From Breoghania sp037026715 (GTDB lineage: Bacteria > Pseudomonadota > Alphaproteobacteria > Rhizobiales > Stappiaceae): a stretch of DNA of 64,000 nt. Position 1 is the first letter of the stretch, and each line of letters begins with the position of its first letter. The notes under the pieces are model-generated. The model searched no databases, had not been told where the DNA came from, and saw nothing but the letters and a program-made list of their open reading frames with translations. The stretch covers positions 124,001-188,000 of the forward strand of contig NZ_JBANCG010000001.1 of the NCBI RefSeq assembly GCF_037026715.1, given 5' to 3'. A program made the translations under genes and the position numbers. This document shows positions 33,737 through 45,042 of the stretch, piece by piece.

Positions 33737-36700
33737 ATGGCGGTTTCGGCGACAGGCAATCTGGAATTGACGGGCAGTCTCGTCACGCTGATCGGCGTGA
33801 CGAGCACGGGGGATATGACCGTCGACGGCGGCTCTGTCGCCACCTACGACGGCAACACCGACCCGGGCGCCACCCATATCCGGCTCGGCGGCGAGGCGAC
33901 GGGGGTGGGCACGCTCACCGTCACCGGCACCGGCTCGGCCGTCGATTTCGTCGGCATCGGCGACGACGACCTCTTCATGCATGTCGGCTATTTCGGCACC
34001 GGCACCGTCAATATCGTGAACGGCGGTTCGTTGAGCATGTCCGACGTGCCGGATGTCGTGAACAGCGGGTCCACCTTCTCTCTCGGCCGCCAGGCGGGCG
34101 GCTCGGGAACCATGCTGGTCGATGACGGCAACATCGACATGTCCGGCTGGTATGCCACCGTCCATGTCGGGCGCGATGACGGCACCGGCGACATGACCGT
34201 CTCCAACGGGTCCACGATCGACCTGACCGGCACGGCGGTGGCGGGGCTCGATGTGGGGCGCAACGGCACGGGCGCGACCAGCGGCACGATGTCGATCGAA
34301 AGCGGCTCCACCGTCACGGTGCATGCGGGCAACGCGACGGCGGTCGATCCGTCCTACGAGCCGGGCGCCATCCTCACCGTCGGGCGCAACGGATCGATCG
34401 GCGACCTCGATATCGACAACGCGAGCCTGATCATCGAGGCGACGACCGGTGAGGCCGGCGGCAACATGGGCCGCGACAACGCCACCGGCACCATCGATGT
34501 GACCAATGGCGGCCTGCTGCGCTTCACCTCTTCCGATCTCGATGCCTATTACAATATCGGTCGGCAGGCCGGCGGCGACGGCACCCTCACCGTTACCGGC
34601 AGCACGTTCGAGATCAAGGGCACGGGGGCGGACAGTTATACGGCACTCAACCTGGGTCGCGACGGCGGCACGGGCGCGGCGGGTTTCGACAGTGCGTCGG
34701 TGACCGTGTCGTCGACCTCGGATACGGCCATCGTCCGCCTCGGTCATGTCTCCGACGGCGTCTCCATCGGCGGCTCGGGCACAATGGTGCTTGCCAATGC
34801 CACCACCTTCGCGCTGACGGGCGATTTCGCGCAGTTCTCTGTGGCCTATTCCGCCGGCACCAGCGGCAGTCTCCAGGTTCTGTCGGGCAGCACGCTCACG
34901 CTGACGGGGACGGGCGGCACGGCGGTCGACAGCGCCTTCAATGTCGGCGTGAACGAGGGCACGACCTCGGCCACGGCGCTGATAGACGGGACGGGCTCCG
35001 CCATCCAGGGCGCCGATCTCGCGCTCATCGGCTACAACAGCTACTTCAGCGCCACGCCTGCAGGAAACGGCGAACTCACCATATCGGCGGGCGGCCTGCT
35101 CTCGGCGGGCGAAGTCATCGTCGGCAGGGGCGGTACGCTCGTTCTCGACAATGGCAGCGTGGATGCGGGCACGGGGATCATCGGCATCAACGCCGGCACC
35201 CTGCAGGTGACAGCCGGCGGCGTCGGCGACCTTACCGGCGAAACCCAGGTCCTCGGCGGGGCTTCCATCGTCTTCGGCGTCTCCGCCGACGGCGCGAGCG
35301 CAGGAAGGCTCGATATCTCCGGTTCCTTAACGACGGACGATACGGTCAATTTCGTCATACAGGCGGCCGGCGGCTATCTCTTCTCGGCAAACGATACCTA
35401 TGTCGTGATCTCCTCCAACAGCGCGTTCGATCTCGATTTTGCGAGCATCACGGCGGCCGGGCAGAACGCCAATTTCGCCTATATTCTCCACTCCAACGGC
35501 GGCGACACGCAGCTTTCGTTCACCGCGCTCAACAACGGCGACGGTACGGGCGACGCCATCCTCGATTTCTCCGACTTCACCAGCAAGGGCGTGACGGTGA
35601 GCTACGATGTCGATACCGGCGTCGGCTCAGCGGAAAACACCGACCTGCAGGCCGCTCCGGAACTCGGCGGCAGCGCGTTCTTCAACGTGGAGCGCATTCT
35701 GGGCACGGCGGCGGCCGATGTCATCGCCGTCTCGGGTGCCGGCGGCGGTGCGATTGCGCTCGATGGCGGCGACGGCGACGACACGCTGACGGGCGCGTCC
35801 GGCGACGACATGCTGCGCGGTGGTGCCGGCGCGGATGCGCTATCGGGCGGTGCCGGTTCCGACTGGGCGCTTTACGACGATGCTTCGGCGGGAGTGGTCG
35901 CCGATTTGCAATTGGCGGGAACGAACACGGGGATCGCCGCCGGCGACACCTATTCCTCGATCGAGAATCTTCTGGGATCCGCCTTCGCCGACACGCTGCG
36001 CGGCGATGCGGGGGCCAATATCCTCGAAGCCGGTGACGGCAACGATGTCCTGCAAGGGCGCGCCGGCAACGACACGCTTCGCGGCGGCGCCGGCAACGAC
36101 GTTCTGCGCGGCGGCGAGGGCGCCGATTATATTGACGGCGGGGCAGGTATCGACTGGGTCGACTATTTCACCTCCTCGGCGGGTGTGACGGTGAACCTCG
36201 CCGACAGCGCGAGCGAGACGGGCGGCGATGCCCAGGGCGATACCCTCATCGACATCGAATATGTGCTCGGCTCCGCCCACAACGACGTGATCCTCGGCGA
36301 CGGTGCGGGCAACATCCTGCGCGGCTACGACGGCAACGACCGGCTCATCGGCAACGGCGGCAACGACATCCTGCGCGGCGAGGCCGGCAACGACGTGCTT
36401 CGCGGCGGCGAGGGGGCCGACATCCTCGACGGCGGCGCCGGGATCGACTGGGTCGACTACTCGACCTCGTCGGCGGGTGTGACGGTGAACCTTGCCGATG
36501 CGGGCAAGGAGAAAGGCGGCGAGGCCGAGGGCGACACGCTGATCGACATCGAATACGTGCTGGGCTCGGCCCACAACGACGTGATCCTTGGCGACGATGC
36601 CGGCAACCTCCTGCGCGGCTACGACGGCAACGACCGTCTTATTGGCAACGGCGGCGACGACATTCTGCGCGGCGAGGCCGGCAACGACGTTCTGCGCGGC

Positions 36701-37498
36701 GGCGAGGGCGGAGACATTCTCGACGGCGGCGCCGGGATCGACTGGGTCGACTACTCGACCTCGTCGGCGGGTGTGACGGTGAACCTGGCGGATGCGGGCA
36801 AGGAGGTCGGCGGCGAGGCCGAGGGCGACACGCTGATCGACATCGAATATGTGCTGGGCTCGGCCCACGACGACGTGATCCTCGGCGACGGTGCGGGCAA
36901 TGTGCTGCGCGGCTACGACGGCAACGACCGGCTGATCGGCAATGGCGGCAACGACATCCTGCGCGGCGAGGCCGGCAACGACGTTCTGCGCGGCGGCACC
37001 GGGGGGGATATCCTCGACGGCGGTGCCGGGATCGACTGGGTCGACTATTCGACCTCGTCGGCGGGTGTGACGGTGAACCTCGCCGATGCGGGCAAGGAGG
37101 TCGGCGGCGAGGCCGAGGGCGACACGCTGATCGACATCGAATACGTGCTGGGCTCGGCCCACGACGACGTCATCACGGGCGATGCCGGCAACAACTATCT
37201 GCGCGGCTATCTGGGCGATGACACGCTCACCGGAGGTGTCGGCAACGACATCCTGAGAGGTGAGGCGGGTACCGACGCCTTCGTTTTCGCCGACGACTGG
37301 GGCAACGATCTGCTGCTGGATTTCGAGGATGGAGCGGAGGTTCTGGACATGACCGGCGTGACCGGGCTGACGGACTTCTCGCAGCTCACCATTACCGACA
37401 TGGGCGCCGATACGATGGTGTCCTATGCCGGCGACAGCATCAAGCTGGTGGGCGTCGCCTCGGCGGATGTCGATTTCTCCGACTTCCTGTTCGCGTGA
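33737..37498 (+). CDS. Large RTX (calcium-binding nonapeptide) surface or secreted protein
   Basis: The 1253-residue protein has no Sec signal peptide, as expected for type I secretion. The N-terminal ~620 residues are short Gly/Thr/Ser-rich beta-strand repeats of autotransporter-like kind (for example TLTVTGTGSAV, TGTIDVTNGG). From about residue 640 RTX repeats GGxGxDxLx occur (DDTLTGASGDDMLRGG, GNDVLRGGEGADILDGG). The RTX part contains near-identical tandem modules of 98 residues. The C-terminal ~60 residues lack RTX motifs and end in DVDFSDFLFA, suited to a secretion signal. Type I exporter genes are not nearby. GGGGGCTGGGGC precedes the start. Possible adhesion or biofilm protein. Confidence 0.88.
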   Translation: MAVSATGNLELTGSLVTLIGVTSTGDMTVDGGSVATYDGNTDPGATHIRLGGEATGVGTLTVTGTGSAVDFVGIGDDDLFMHVGYFGTGTVNIVNGGSLSMSDVPDVVNSGSTFSLGRQAGGSGTMLVDDGNIDMSGWYATVHVGRDDGTGDMTVSNGSTIDLTGTAVAGLDVGRNGTGATSGTMSIESGSTVTVHAGNATAVDPSYEPGAILTVGRNGSIGDLDIDNASLIIEATTGEAGGNMGRDNATGTIDVTNGGLLRFTSSDLDAYYNIGRQAGGDGTLTVTGSTFEIKGTGADSYTALNLGRDGGTGAAGFDSASVTVSSTSDTAIVRLGHVSDGVSIGGSGTMVLANATTFALTGDFAQFSVAYSAGTSGSLQVLSGSTLTLTGTGGTAVDSAFNVGVNEGTTSATALIDGTGSAIQGADLALIGYNSYFSATPAGNGELTISAGGLLSAGEVIVGRGGTLVLDNGSVDAGTGIIGINAGTLQVTAGGVGDLTGETQVLGGASIVFGVSADGASAGRLDISGSLTTDDTVNFVIQAAGGYLFSANDTYVVISSNSAFDLDFASITAAGQNANFAYILHSNGGDTQLSFTALNNGDGTGDAILDFSDFTSKGVTVSYDVDTGVGSAENTDLQAAPELGGSAFFNVERILGTAAADVIAVSGAGGGAIALDGGDGDDTLTGASGDDMLRGGAGADALSGGAGSDWALYDDASAGVVADLQLAGTNTGIAAGDTYSSIENLLGSAFADTLRGDAGANILEAGDGNDVLQGRAGNDTLRGGAGNDVLRGGEGADYIDGGAGIDWVDYFTSSAGVTVNLADSASETGGDAQGDTLIDIEYVLGSAHNDVILGDGAGNILRGYDGNDRLIGNGGNDILRGEAGNDVLRGGEGADILDGGAGIDWVDYSTSSAGVTVNLADAGKEKGGEAEGDTLIDIEYVLGSAHNDVILGDDAGNLLRGYDGNDRLIGNGGDDILRGEAGNDVLRGGEGGDILDGGAGIDWVDYSTSSAGVTVNLADAGKEVGGEAEGDTLIDIEYVLGSAHDDVILGDGAGNVLRGYDGNDRLIGNGGNDILRGEAGNDVLRGGTGGDILDGGAGIDWVDYSTSSAGVTVNLADAGKEVGGEAEGDTLIDIEYVLGSAHDDVITGDAGNNYLRGYLGDDTLTGGVGNDILRGEAGTDAFVFADDWGNDLLLDFEDGAEVLDMTGVTGLTDFSQLTITDMGADTMVSYAGDSIKLVGVASADVDFSDFLFA
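36090..37180 (+). repeat. Tandem 294-bp coding repeats inside the RTX gene
   Basis: The 21-base phrase beginning TCGGCGGGTGTGACGGTGAA recurs with GGGTGT at 36181, 36475, 36769 and 37063, exactly 294 bp (98 codons) apart. Copies 2-4 are nearly identical at the DNA level and copy 1 is more diverged. This points to recent duplication or gene conversion. Copy number may vary between strains. Confidence 0.9.
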
Positions 37499-37552
37499 TT
37501 TCTTTACTGCCGCACGAGCTCTCGGCGGGGGAGGTCCGGTCGGCCCCGGTTT

Positions 37553-37894
37553 TCATCGAGGTTCCGCCAGGTTCTCCTCCGCCTCCACCTGTCGTGCGCA
37601 GCCCCATTTTGTCAGCACTTCGTTCATCGCGTCGATGACGAAAAACCGCGCCGCGTCCGGCTCGTAGCCTTCGGCCAGGAGCGTGTCGTATTCGGTGTGG
37701 GCATGACGGGCGCGGGACGTGGTGGCGAGCCACACCGCGATCGCCGGCGGAAGATGCCGCAGGTGACCGGCCAGGGCCGAAGCGAAAATTATCTCGGCAT
37801 CCTCCATCGGCACGCGCGGAACAAGGCCGCGCAGCGCCTTGCGTATGTCTTTTTGTCGTCGGGTTCCGCCGTTCACTCGTACTTCCGTCATCAT
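37553..37894 (-). CDS. DUF2293 domain protein
   Basis: A 113-residue protein matching the DUF2293 family common in alphaproteobacteria. Key stretches are IRKALRGLVPRVPMEDAEII, then AIAVWLATTSRARHAHTEYD and LLAEGYEPDAARFFVIDAMN. No membrane segment, signal or Cys-pair motif is seen apart from one Cys near the end. Function unknown. Start is one of two adjacent ATGs (37894 and 37891). It is transcribed toward the RTX gene end and divergent from the radical SAM gene, and is not in an operon. Alternative annotation is simply conserved hypothetical. Confidence 0.8.
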   Translation of the reverse strand: MMTEVRVNGGTRRQKDIRKALRGLVPRVPMEDAEIIFASALAGHLRHLPPAIAVWLATTSRARHAHTEYDTLLAEGYEPDAARFFVIDAMNEVLTKWGCARQVEAEENLAEPR

Positions 37895-38123
37895 TGGCGA
37901 GGCAAAGTGGCACTCTGATTGTCACATGGGTGCTGAAGATTTTGTCGTGGGGTGGTCTTTACCTTGCGTCATACGTCCGCAGTCTCCACAATATACCGGC
38001 AACGGCACCGCGGCTGAAAGCGTCCATGGGCGCGGGCTGCGGCGTTGGCAGTGCGGGCGGTCGGTCGGGACACGTGAACGCGCCACCACCGGCTTCTTCC
38101 GGCGCAAGGACATTGGGGACCAC

Positions 38124-39998
38124 ATGGCCGCACCTGGCATCGAGCCGATCACCGGGGGCAATCCGCCCGCCGGAGCTTCCGCCGCCGCGCGGCACCTTGC
38201 CGAAACCGGGGCTGAGGAAGCGGGAAAGCCATCGGGCCTCTTCCATTTCGTCATGATCAAGCCGACCCATTACGACGATGACGGCTATCCGATCCAGTGG
38301 CTGCGCTCCGCCATTCCCTCCAACACGCTCGCCTGCCTCAACGGTCTGGCCGAAGATGCGCGCGCGCGCAAGGTGCTGGGTGAAGGCGTCGAGATCCGGC
38401 TTCACACCTTCGATGAGACCAACCGTCGTGTGCGGCCGGAAAAGATCGCCCGGATGATCGAGAGAGAGGGCGGCACCGCGCTGATCGGGCTCGTCGGCGT
38501 GCAGTCCAACCAGTTTCCCCGAGCGCTGGATCTCGCTCGCGCCTTCCGTGCCCATGGTCTTGCCGTGATGATCGGCGGTTTCCATGTCTCCGGCTGCATC
38601 TCGATGCTGCCGGAAATGCCCCCGGAAATGGTCGCCGCGCAGGCCGAGGGCATCTCGTTCTTCGCCGGCGAAGCGGAAGAGCACCGGCTCGACGAGGTCT
38701 TTCGCGAGGCCTATGCCGGCACGCTCAAGCCGCTCTACAATTACATGAAGGACCTGCCGGGCCTCGTCGACGAGCCGACGCCGATCCTGCCCTCCCAGCA
38801 CATCGGCCGCACGGCCGGGGCGCATTCCTCGTTCGATCTGGGACGCGGCTGTCCCTATCAATGCTCGTTCTGCACCATCATCAACGTGCAGGGACGCAAG
38901 AGCCGGTTCCGCTCGCCCGACGATCTTGAGCGCATCATCCGCGATAACCTCGCGCAAGGCATCAACCGCTTCTTCATAACCGACGACAATTTCGCCAGAA
39001 ATCGGGAATGGGAAGCGTTCTTCGACCGGCTGATCACCCTGCGGGAAGATGAGCGGCTGGACATCAAGTTCATCATCCAGGTCGATACGCTGTGCCACAG
39101 GATCGACGGCTTCATCGAGAAGGCGACGCGGGCGGGCGTCAACCGGGTGTTCATCGGGCTGGAGAACATCAATCCGGAAAACCTGCTGGCCGCCAAGAAG
39201 CGGCAGAACAAGATCACCGAATATCGCGACATGCTGCAGGCCTGGCGCGCGCGCGGCGCCACCACCTATGCCGGCTATATTCTCGGCTTTCCCGGCGACA
39301 CGCGCGAGACGATCCTGCGCGACATCGCCATCATCAGGAAGGAACTGCCGCTCGACCTGCTGGAGTTCTTCTTCCTCACCCCGCTTCCCGGTTCCGAGGA
39401 CCACCTCAACCTTTACAAAAAAGGCGAATGGATGGACCCCGATCTCAACAAGTACGACCTCAACCACCGCGTCGCGCATCATGGCAAGATGTCGGATGCG
39501 GAATGGGAACAGGTCTACCGCGAGGCGTGGGATGCCTATTATTCGCCCGATCACATCGAGACGGTGCTGCGCCGCGCCGCCGCCCACCCAAAGGGGCGAC
39601 CCGGCAACAAGCTCTTTCTCATGCTCTGGTTCTACCTGATGGTGAAATACGAGGGCGTGCATCCGCTGGAAGGCGGCTATTTCCGTCTCAAGCACCGCCG
39701 CGACCGGCGCAAGGGCCTGCCGCTGGAGAACCCGCTCACCTTCTACCCACGTTTCGTCGCGGAGACGGTGAGGAAACATCTGGGCTATGGCAACGATCTG
39801 GCGCGCGCCTGGTGGCGCTATCGCCGTGTGAAGGCCGATCCGAACCGGCGCTCCTATACCGACCGGGCTCTGTCGAAGGGCGATCTCGATCTGGAGGAAC
39901 TGGAGATGTTCACGCAGACGACCGGCGGCCAGGCGGCGGTGGAGAAATCGAGGCGCGACAAGAAACTGCGGGCCGCCGCGCGATCCGCGGCGGAGTAG
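38124..39998 (+). CDS. Cobalamin-binding-domain radical SAM protein of unknown substrate
   Basis: The 624-residue protein has an N-terminal B12-binding-like domain (about 30-195; ALIGLVGVQSNQFPRALDLA and AVMIGGFHVSG), then a radical SAM core with the Cys triad C243-x3-C247-x2-C250 (GCPYQCSFC), binding a [4Fe-4S] cluster. Further family landmarks are FFITDDNFARN, FIGLENINPENL and YILGFPGDTRETIL. A C-terminal ~150 residue helical region follows (WYRMV-like, Arg/Lys-rich). Start ATG 38124 is chosen from frame analysis; the stretch upstream reads as non-coding and AT/GC mixed, and GGGGAC is near the start. Members methylate or rearrange unreactive carbons. The substrate here is unknown. Neighbours give no strong clue. 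Confidence 0.85.
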   Translation: MAAPGIEPITGGNPPAGASAAARHLAETGAEEAGKPSGLFHFVMIKPTHYDDDGYPIQWLRSAIPSNTLACLNGLAEDARARKVLGEGVEIRLHTFDETNRRVRPEKIARMIEREGGTALIGLVGVQSNQFPRALDLARAFRAHGLAVMIGGFHVSGCISMLPEMPPEMVAAQAEGISFFAGEAEEHRLDEVFREAYAGTLKPLYNYMKDLPGLVDEPTPILPSQHIGRTAGAHSSFDLGRGCPYQCSFCTIINVQGRKSRFRSPDDLERIIRDNLAQGINRFFITDDNFARNREWEAFFDRLITLREDERLDIKFIIQVDTLCHRIDGFIEKATRAGVNRVFIGLENINPENLLAAKKRQNKITEYRDMLQAWRARGATTYAGYILGFPGDTRETILRDIAIIRKELPLDLLEFFFLTPLPGSEDHLNLYKKGEWMDPDLNKYDLNHRVAHHGKMSDAEWEQVYREAWDAYYSPDHIETVLRRAAAHPKGRPGNKLFLMLWFYLMVKYEGVHPLEGGYFRLKHRRDRRKGLPLENPLTFYPRFVAETVRKHLGYGNDLARAWWRYRRVKADPNRRSYTDRALSKGDLDLEELEMFTQTTGGQAAVEKSRRDKKLRAAARSAAE

Positions 39999-40104
39999 GC
40001 GTGCGGGCGATCGAGGGCAGAGCCTTGGGCAGGCGTCCGCTCGACATGCGCTTTCGGGGCGGTTAATCCTCGGCCTTCCGCTTTTCGCATCGAGGAAGTG
40101 CTCC

Positions 40105-40713
40105 ATGACCGCCGATCTGTTCAGCGCCGAGACGCCGCGCATTCTCCGCGCCCGCAAGATCTCTGGCACGGTCGCCCGGTTGCTGGCGGCGGAAGGCGAT
40201 GGTTTTGCCACCAGCGCGGTCGACAGCCTGACATTTACCTTCGATGGTATTCCCGGTGATGTTCACGCAGGCGCGACGCGGCGCTCCGGTGGCCGCGAGC
40301 CGTGGTATCCGCGTGGCACGGAAATGCGCAACGAACGTCAGATATCGATCCTTGCCAGCGACGAGCTTGCCGAAGCGGCGCGGCGGATGGAGATCGAGAC
40401 GATCGAGCCGGAATGGATCGGCGCAAACATGGTGCTGGACGGGCTGCCGCGCCTGTCCATGATCCCGTCGCGCACACGCCTTGCCTTCGAAGGGGGAGCG
40501 GTGTTGCGCGTCGACGGGCAGAACGCGCCCTGCCGCATCGCTGGCCGCTCCATTGCCGCGCATTACCCCGACCGCGAGGGACTGGATCTCGCCTTTCCCA
40601 AGGTGGCCGCCCGGCTGCGCGGGCTTGTCGCCTGGGTAGAAAAGCCGGGCACGGTGGTGCCGGGCGAGAAGGTGACGGCGAACATTCCCGAGCAGTGGAT
40701 CTACGAAGGGTAG
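40105..40713 (+). CDS. MOSC-domain protein
   Basis: This 202-residue single-domain protein fits the MOSC family (molybdenum cofactor sulfurase C-terminal). Landmarks are GDVHAGATRRSG, NERQISILASDELAEAA, and WIGANMVLDGLPRLSMIP, with the conserved Cys in QNAPCRIAGR. Such proteins handle sulfur for molybdenum-cofactor enzymes or detoxify. The Cys would carry a persulfide. Start ATG 40105 follows GAGGAAG. It is downstream of, but 106 bp apart from, the radical SAM gene on the same strand, so joint transcription is possible but not shown. Confidence 0.87.
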   Translation: MTADLFSAETPRILRARKISGTVARLLAAEGDGFATSAVDSLTFTFDGIPGDVHAGATRRSGGREPWYPRGTEMRNERQISILASDELAEAARRMEIETIEPEWIGANMVLDGLPRLSMIPSRTRLAFEGGAVLRVDGQNAPCRIAGRSIAAHYPDREGLDLAFPKVAARLRGLVAWVEKPGTVVPGEKVTANIPEQWIYEG

Positions 40714-40847
40714 GGCGAACTGAGCGCGCGGCCGGGGTGCCCGGATGCGGTCGCAGTCGCCTCGGCCTCCATAGCCCGCAATCCTGCCACGTTGCTCCGC
40801 TCTGATGGGTGCCGTTGCGGAAATACTGGCAGATGAGGGAGGACGCC

Positions 40848-41279
40848 ATGTACCGGATTTTAGGGGCCATTGCGGTCGCATTGCCGCTCGGGCTATTGCC
40901 CGCAGCTGCGCTCGCCGGCGAAACGCCCGCGCCCGAGGGCGCGAAGGTCTACATCATCCAGCCCAAGGACGGAGCAACGGTAAAGAGCCCTGTCACGGTT
41001 CTCTTCGGTCTGGAAGGCATGGGGGTGGCACCGGCCGGCGTCGCCAAGGACAAGACCGGCCATCATCACCTGCTCATCGATACCGAGATGACGGGCGAGG
41101 CGCTCAACGAGCCGATCCCCTCCGACGATCATCACCGCCATTTCGGCGGCGGTCAGACGGAGGCCACGATCGATCTGCCGCCGGGCAAGCACACGTTGCA
41201 GCTGATCATGGGCGATGCGAACCACATCCCGCACACTCCGCCCGTCATGTCGGACAAGGTGACGATAACGGTCGAGTGA
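40848..41279 (+). CDS. DUF4399 periplasmic protein
   Basis: A 143-residue exported protein. The signal peptide (MYRILGAIAVALPLGLLPAA, cleavage near ALA-GE) precedes a small beta domain with VYIIQPKDGATVKSPVTVLF, then GHHHLLIDTEM and SDDHHRHFGGGQTEA, and DLPPGKHTLQLIMGDANHIPH. The clustered His residues could bind a metal, but this is inference. Start ATG 40848 has GGGAGGAC upstream. Function unknown in the family. It ends 15 bp before the convergent oxyR gene. Confidence 0.82.
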   Translation: MYRILGAIAVALPLGLLPAAALAGETPAPEGAKVYIIQPKDGATVKSPVTVLFGLEGMGVAPAGVAKDKTGHHHLLIDTEMTGEALNEPIPSDDHHRHFGGGQTEATIDLPPGKHTLQLIMGDANHIPHTPPVMSDKVTITVE

Positions 41280-41294
41280 CGACGGGCCGCGCTT

Positions 41295-42248
41295 TCATCC
41301 CGGTGCGGCGGCGTGCGGCTCCGCTGCTTCGGGGGGCGACGTCTGCGGCCTGGCGGGCGCGTGGGTGTCCGCCGCCGTGATCAGTTCCGCGAGCGCCTCG
41401 AAATCGTGCTTGCGCGGCGAGGTCTTGCGCCAGGCGAGGCCGATTGTGCGCGCCGGCTGCGGCTCCACGAAGCGCAGCAGCGCGATGCGCTCGTCGCGCA
41501 CCTCCACGTCGGTGCAGATTTCCGGCAGCAGGGTGACGCCATAGCCGGCGGCCACCATCTGCATCACGGTCGTCAGGCTGGTCGCGCCGAAATTCGAAAA
41601 GCGGCCCATGCCGAGCGGCGAGCAGTAGGTCAGCGCCTGGTCGCGCAGGCAATGGCCCTCCTCCAGCAGCATCAGCTTGTCCGGCGCGATCTCGCCCGGC
41701 GCCACCCGTCGGCGTTCATCGAGATCGGGGGTGGCCTGGGTCGCGAGCAGGAAGCGGTCTGAAAACAGCGGCATGGTCTCCACGTCGCCGTGGCCGGCCG
41801 GCAGCGCCATAAGCACCACGTCGAGGTCGCCATCGACGAGTTCGTCGATCAGCGTTTCCGTCAGCGTTTCGCGCAACCTGAGGTCGAGCCCCGGGTATCT
41901 GTGTTCCAGTGCCGGCAGCACGCGGGGCAGGAGATAGGGCGCGATGGAGGGAATGATGCCGAGCCGCAGGGAGCCGTTGAGGACGCTCGCCGTGTGCCGG
42001 CCGTAGTCCATCAGGTCGCGCGCCTCCGACAGGATGACGCCGGCCCGCCGCGCCACCTCGCGGCCTTCCCGCGTCAGGCGCACCTCGTTGGGGCGGCGCT
42101 CAACCAGCGTCACGCCGAGCTGCGCCTCCAGCTCGCGGATCTGCATCGACAGAGCCGGCTGGGTGACGGCGCAGGCCCGGGCGGCCTTGCCGAAGTGGCG
42201 ATGACGGGCGAGCGCCTCGAAATAGCGCAACTGTTTCAGGGTGATCAT
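41295..42248 (-). CDS. oxyR: Hydrogen-peroxide-sensing regulator OxyR (LysR family)
   Basis: A 317-residue LysR-type regulator with N-terminal helix-turn-helix (FGKAARACAVTQPALSMQIR) and an effector domain. Cys200 and Cys209 in GHCLRDQALTYCSP sit nine residues apart, just as the redox-active pair of E. coli OxyR, and form a disulfide upon peroxide exposure. ATG 42248 is chosen over an upstream frame extension. It is divergent from katG with an inverted repeat between them. Its likely job is to activate katG and repress itself. The extra Pro/Ala-rich tail (about 295-317) is unusual. Confidence 0.92.
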   Translation of the reverse strand: MITLKQLRYFEALARHRHFGKAARACAVTQPALSMQIRELEAQLGVTLVERRPNEVRLTREGREVARRAGVILSEARDLMDYGRHTASVLNGSLRLGIIPSIAPYLLPRVLPALEHRYPGLDLRLRETLTETLIDELVDGDLDVVLMALPAGHGDVETMPLFSDRFLLATQATPDLDERRRVAPGEIAPDKLMLLEEGHCLRDQALTYCSPLGMGRFSNFGATSLTTVMQMVAAGYGVTLLPEICTDVEVRDERIALLRFVEPQPARTIGLAWRKTSPRKHDFEALAELITAADTHAPARPQTSPPEAAEPHAAAPG

Positions 42249-42251
42249 GAG

Positions 42252-42270
42252 CGATAAGATAACCTTATCG
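42252..42270. promoter_or_regulatory. Inverted repeat between oxyR and katG, candidate OxyR operator
   Basis: CGATAAG-ATAAC-CTTATCG has 7-bp perfect arms and lies 4 bp upstream of the oxyR start, where an autorepressing LysR regulator would bind. The long katG leader (over 300 bp) lies on the other side. Confidence 0.6.
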
Positions 42271-42598
42271 ATACCCCCATGCAAACGAATTAGAATTAAT
42301 CAAATCAGCGGGCCATACTCTTTCATGCGAGCGGCGGGAAAGACGGTTTTTCGCGTCGCCTTCGTCATCCGGGAGCTGTTCCGGGTGAAACCTGCGCCAA
42401 GTATTATAGTATTGTTTTTATTATATTTATTGGAACGAACATTGGCGTGGAAATGGGATTTTGGTGGTGCGCGCGCTGCACCCGGGCTTTGTGGGCCGCC
42501 AGAGGTTCGCGCCCGATCCAGCGCAAACAAGAAATCGCGAAAGCCGGGGCCAAACATGGGGCTGCGGGCAAGCCGACAACACGGGTTAGGAGAGGACG
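42271..42598. other. katG upstream region
   Basis: About 330 bp, mixed AT/GC. It has AT-rich blocks near 42285-42300 and 42400-42435 (TATTATAGTATTG) that can hold the katG promoter. AGGAGAGGACG precedes katG. I see no other gene here. Confidence 0.5.
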
Positions 42599-44782
<2,184 letters not shown>

Positions 44783-44892
44783 GCGGCGCCGATGTGAAAC
44801 AGGGCGGGGCCTCCGGCTCCCGCCCTGCCCCTGACGTCAACAATCCGATCCCGAATGCCCGGCTGCCTCACACGCCGGGTGGGTGCAACTCG

Positions 44893-44920
44893 CCGGTGCC
44901 TGAGGGCACCGGTTTTTTTT
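44893..44920 (+). terminator. Strong rho-independent terminator after katG
   Basis: CCGGTGCC-TGAG-GGCACCGG is a perfect 8-bp stem with a tetraloop, followed by eight T. A second hairpin (GGGCGGG and CCCGCCC, near 44802-44826) precedes it. Confidence 0.92.
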
Positions 44921-44978
44921 CGGGCGTCGCCCGGCCCGCCCGCTCTTGCAAACGACTGCGGCAGACCGTCATCTGGAA

Positions 44979-45042
44979 CGTTTTCGGATCAGACGGAATC
45001 GTCCGATCGGTAAGAAATCGCTCCAGATCAATACCTAGAGCA
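44979..45042 (+). repeat. Palindromic repeat, family C, copy 2
   Basis: Reads ACGTTTTCGGATCAGACGG, then TCCGATCGGTAAGAAATCGC, TCCAG and a trailing CTAGAGCATG. It aligns with the minus strand of 5031-5085. It overlaps the last codons of the isochorismatase-like gene by 8 bp. Confidence 0.5.

Noticed and set aside
36090..37180. CRISPR-like array because of regular repeats
   Set aside because: The 294-bp period is in frame, codes for RTX motifs, and has no spacers.
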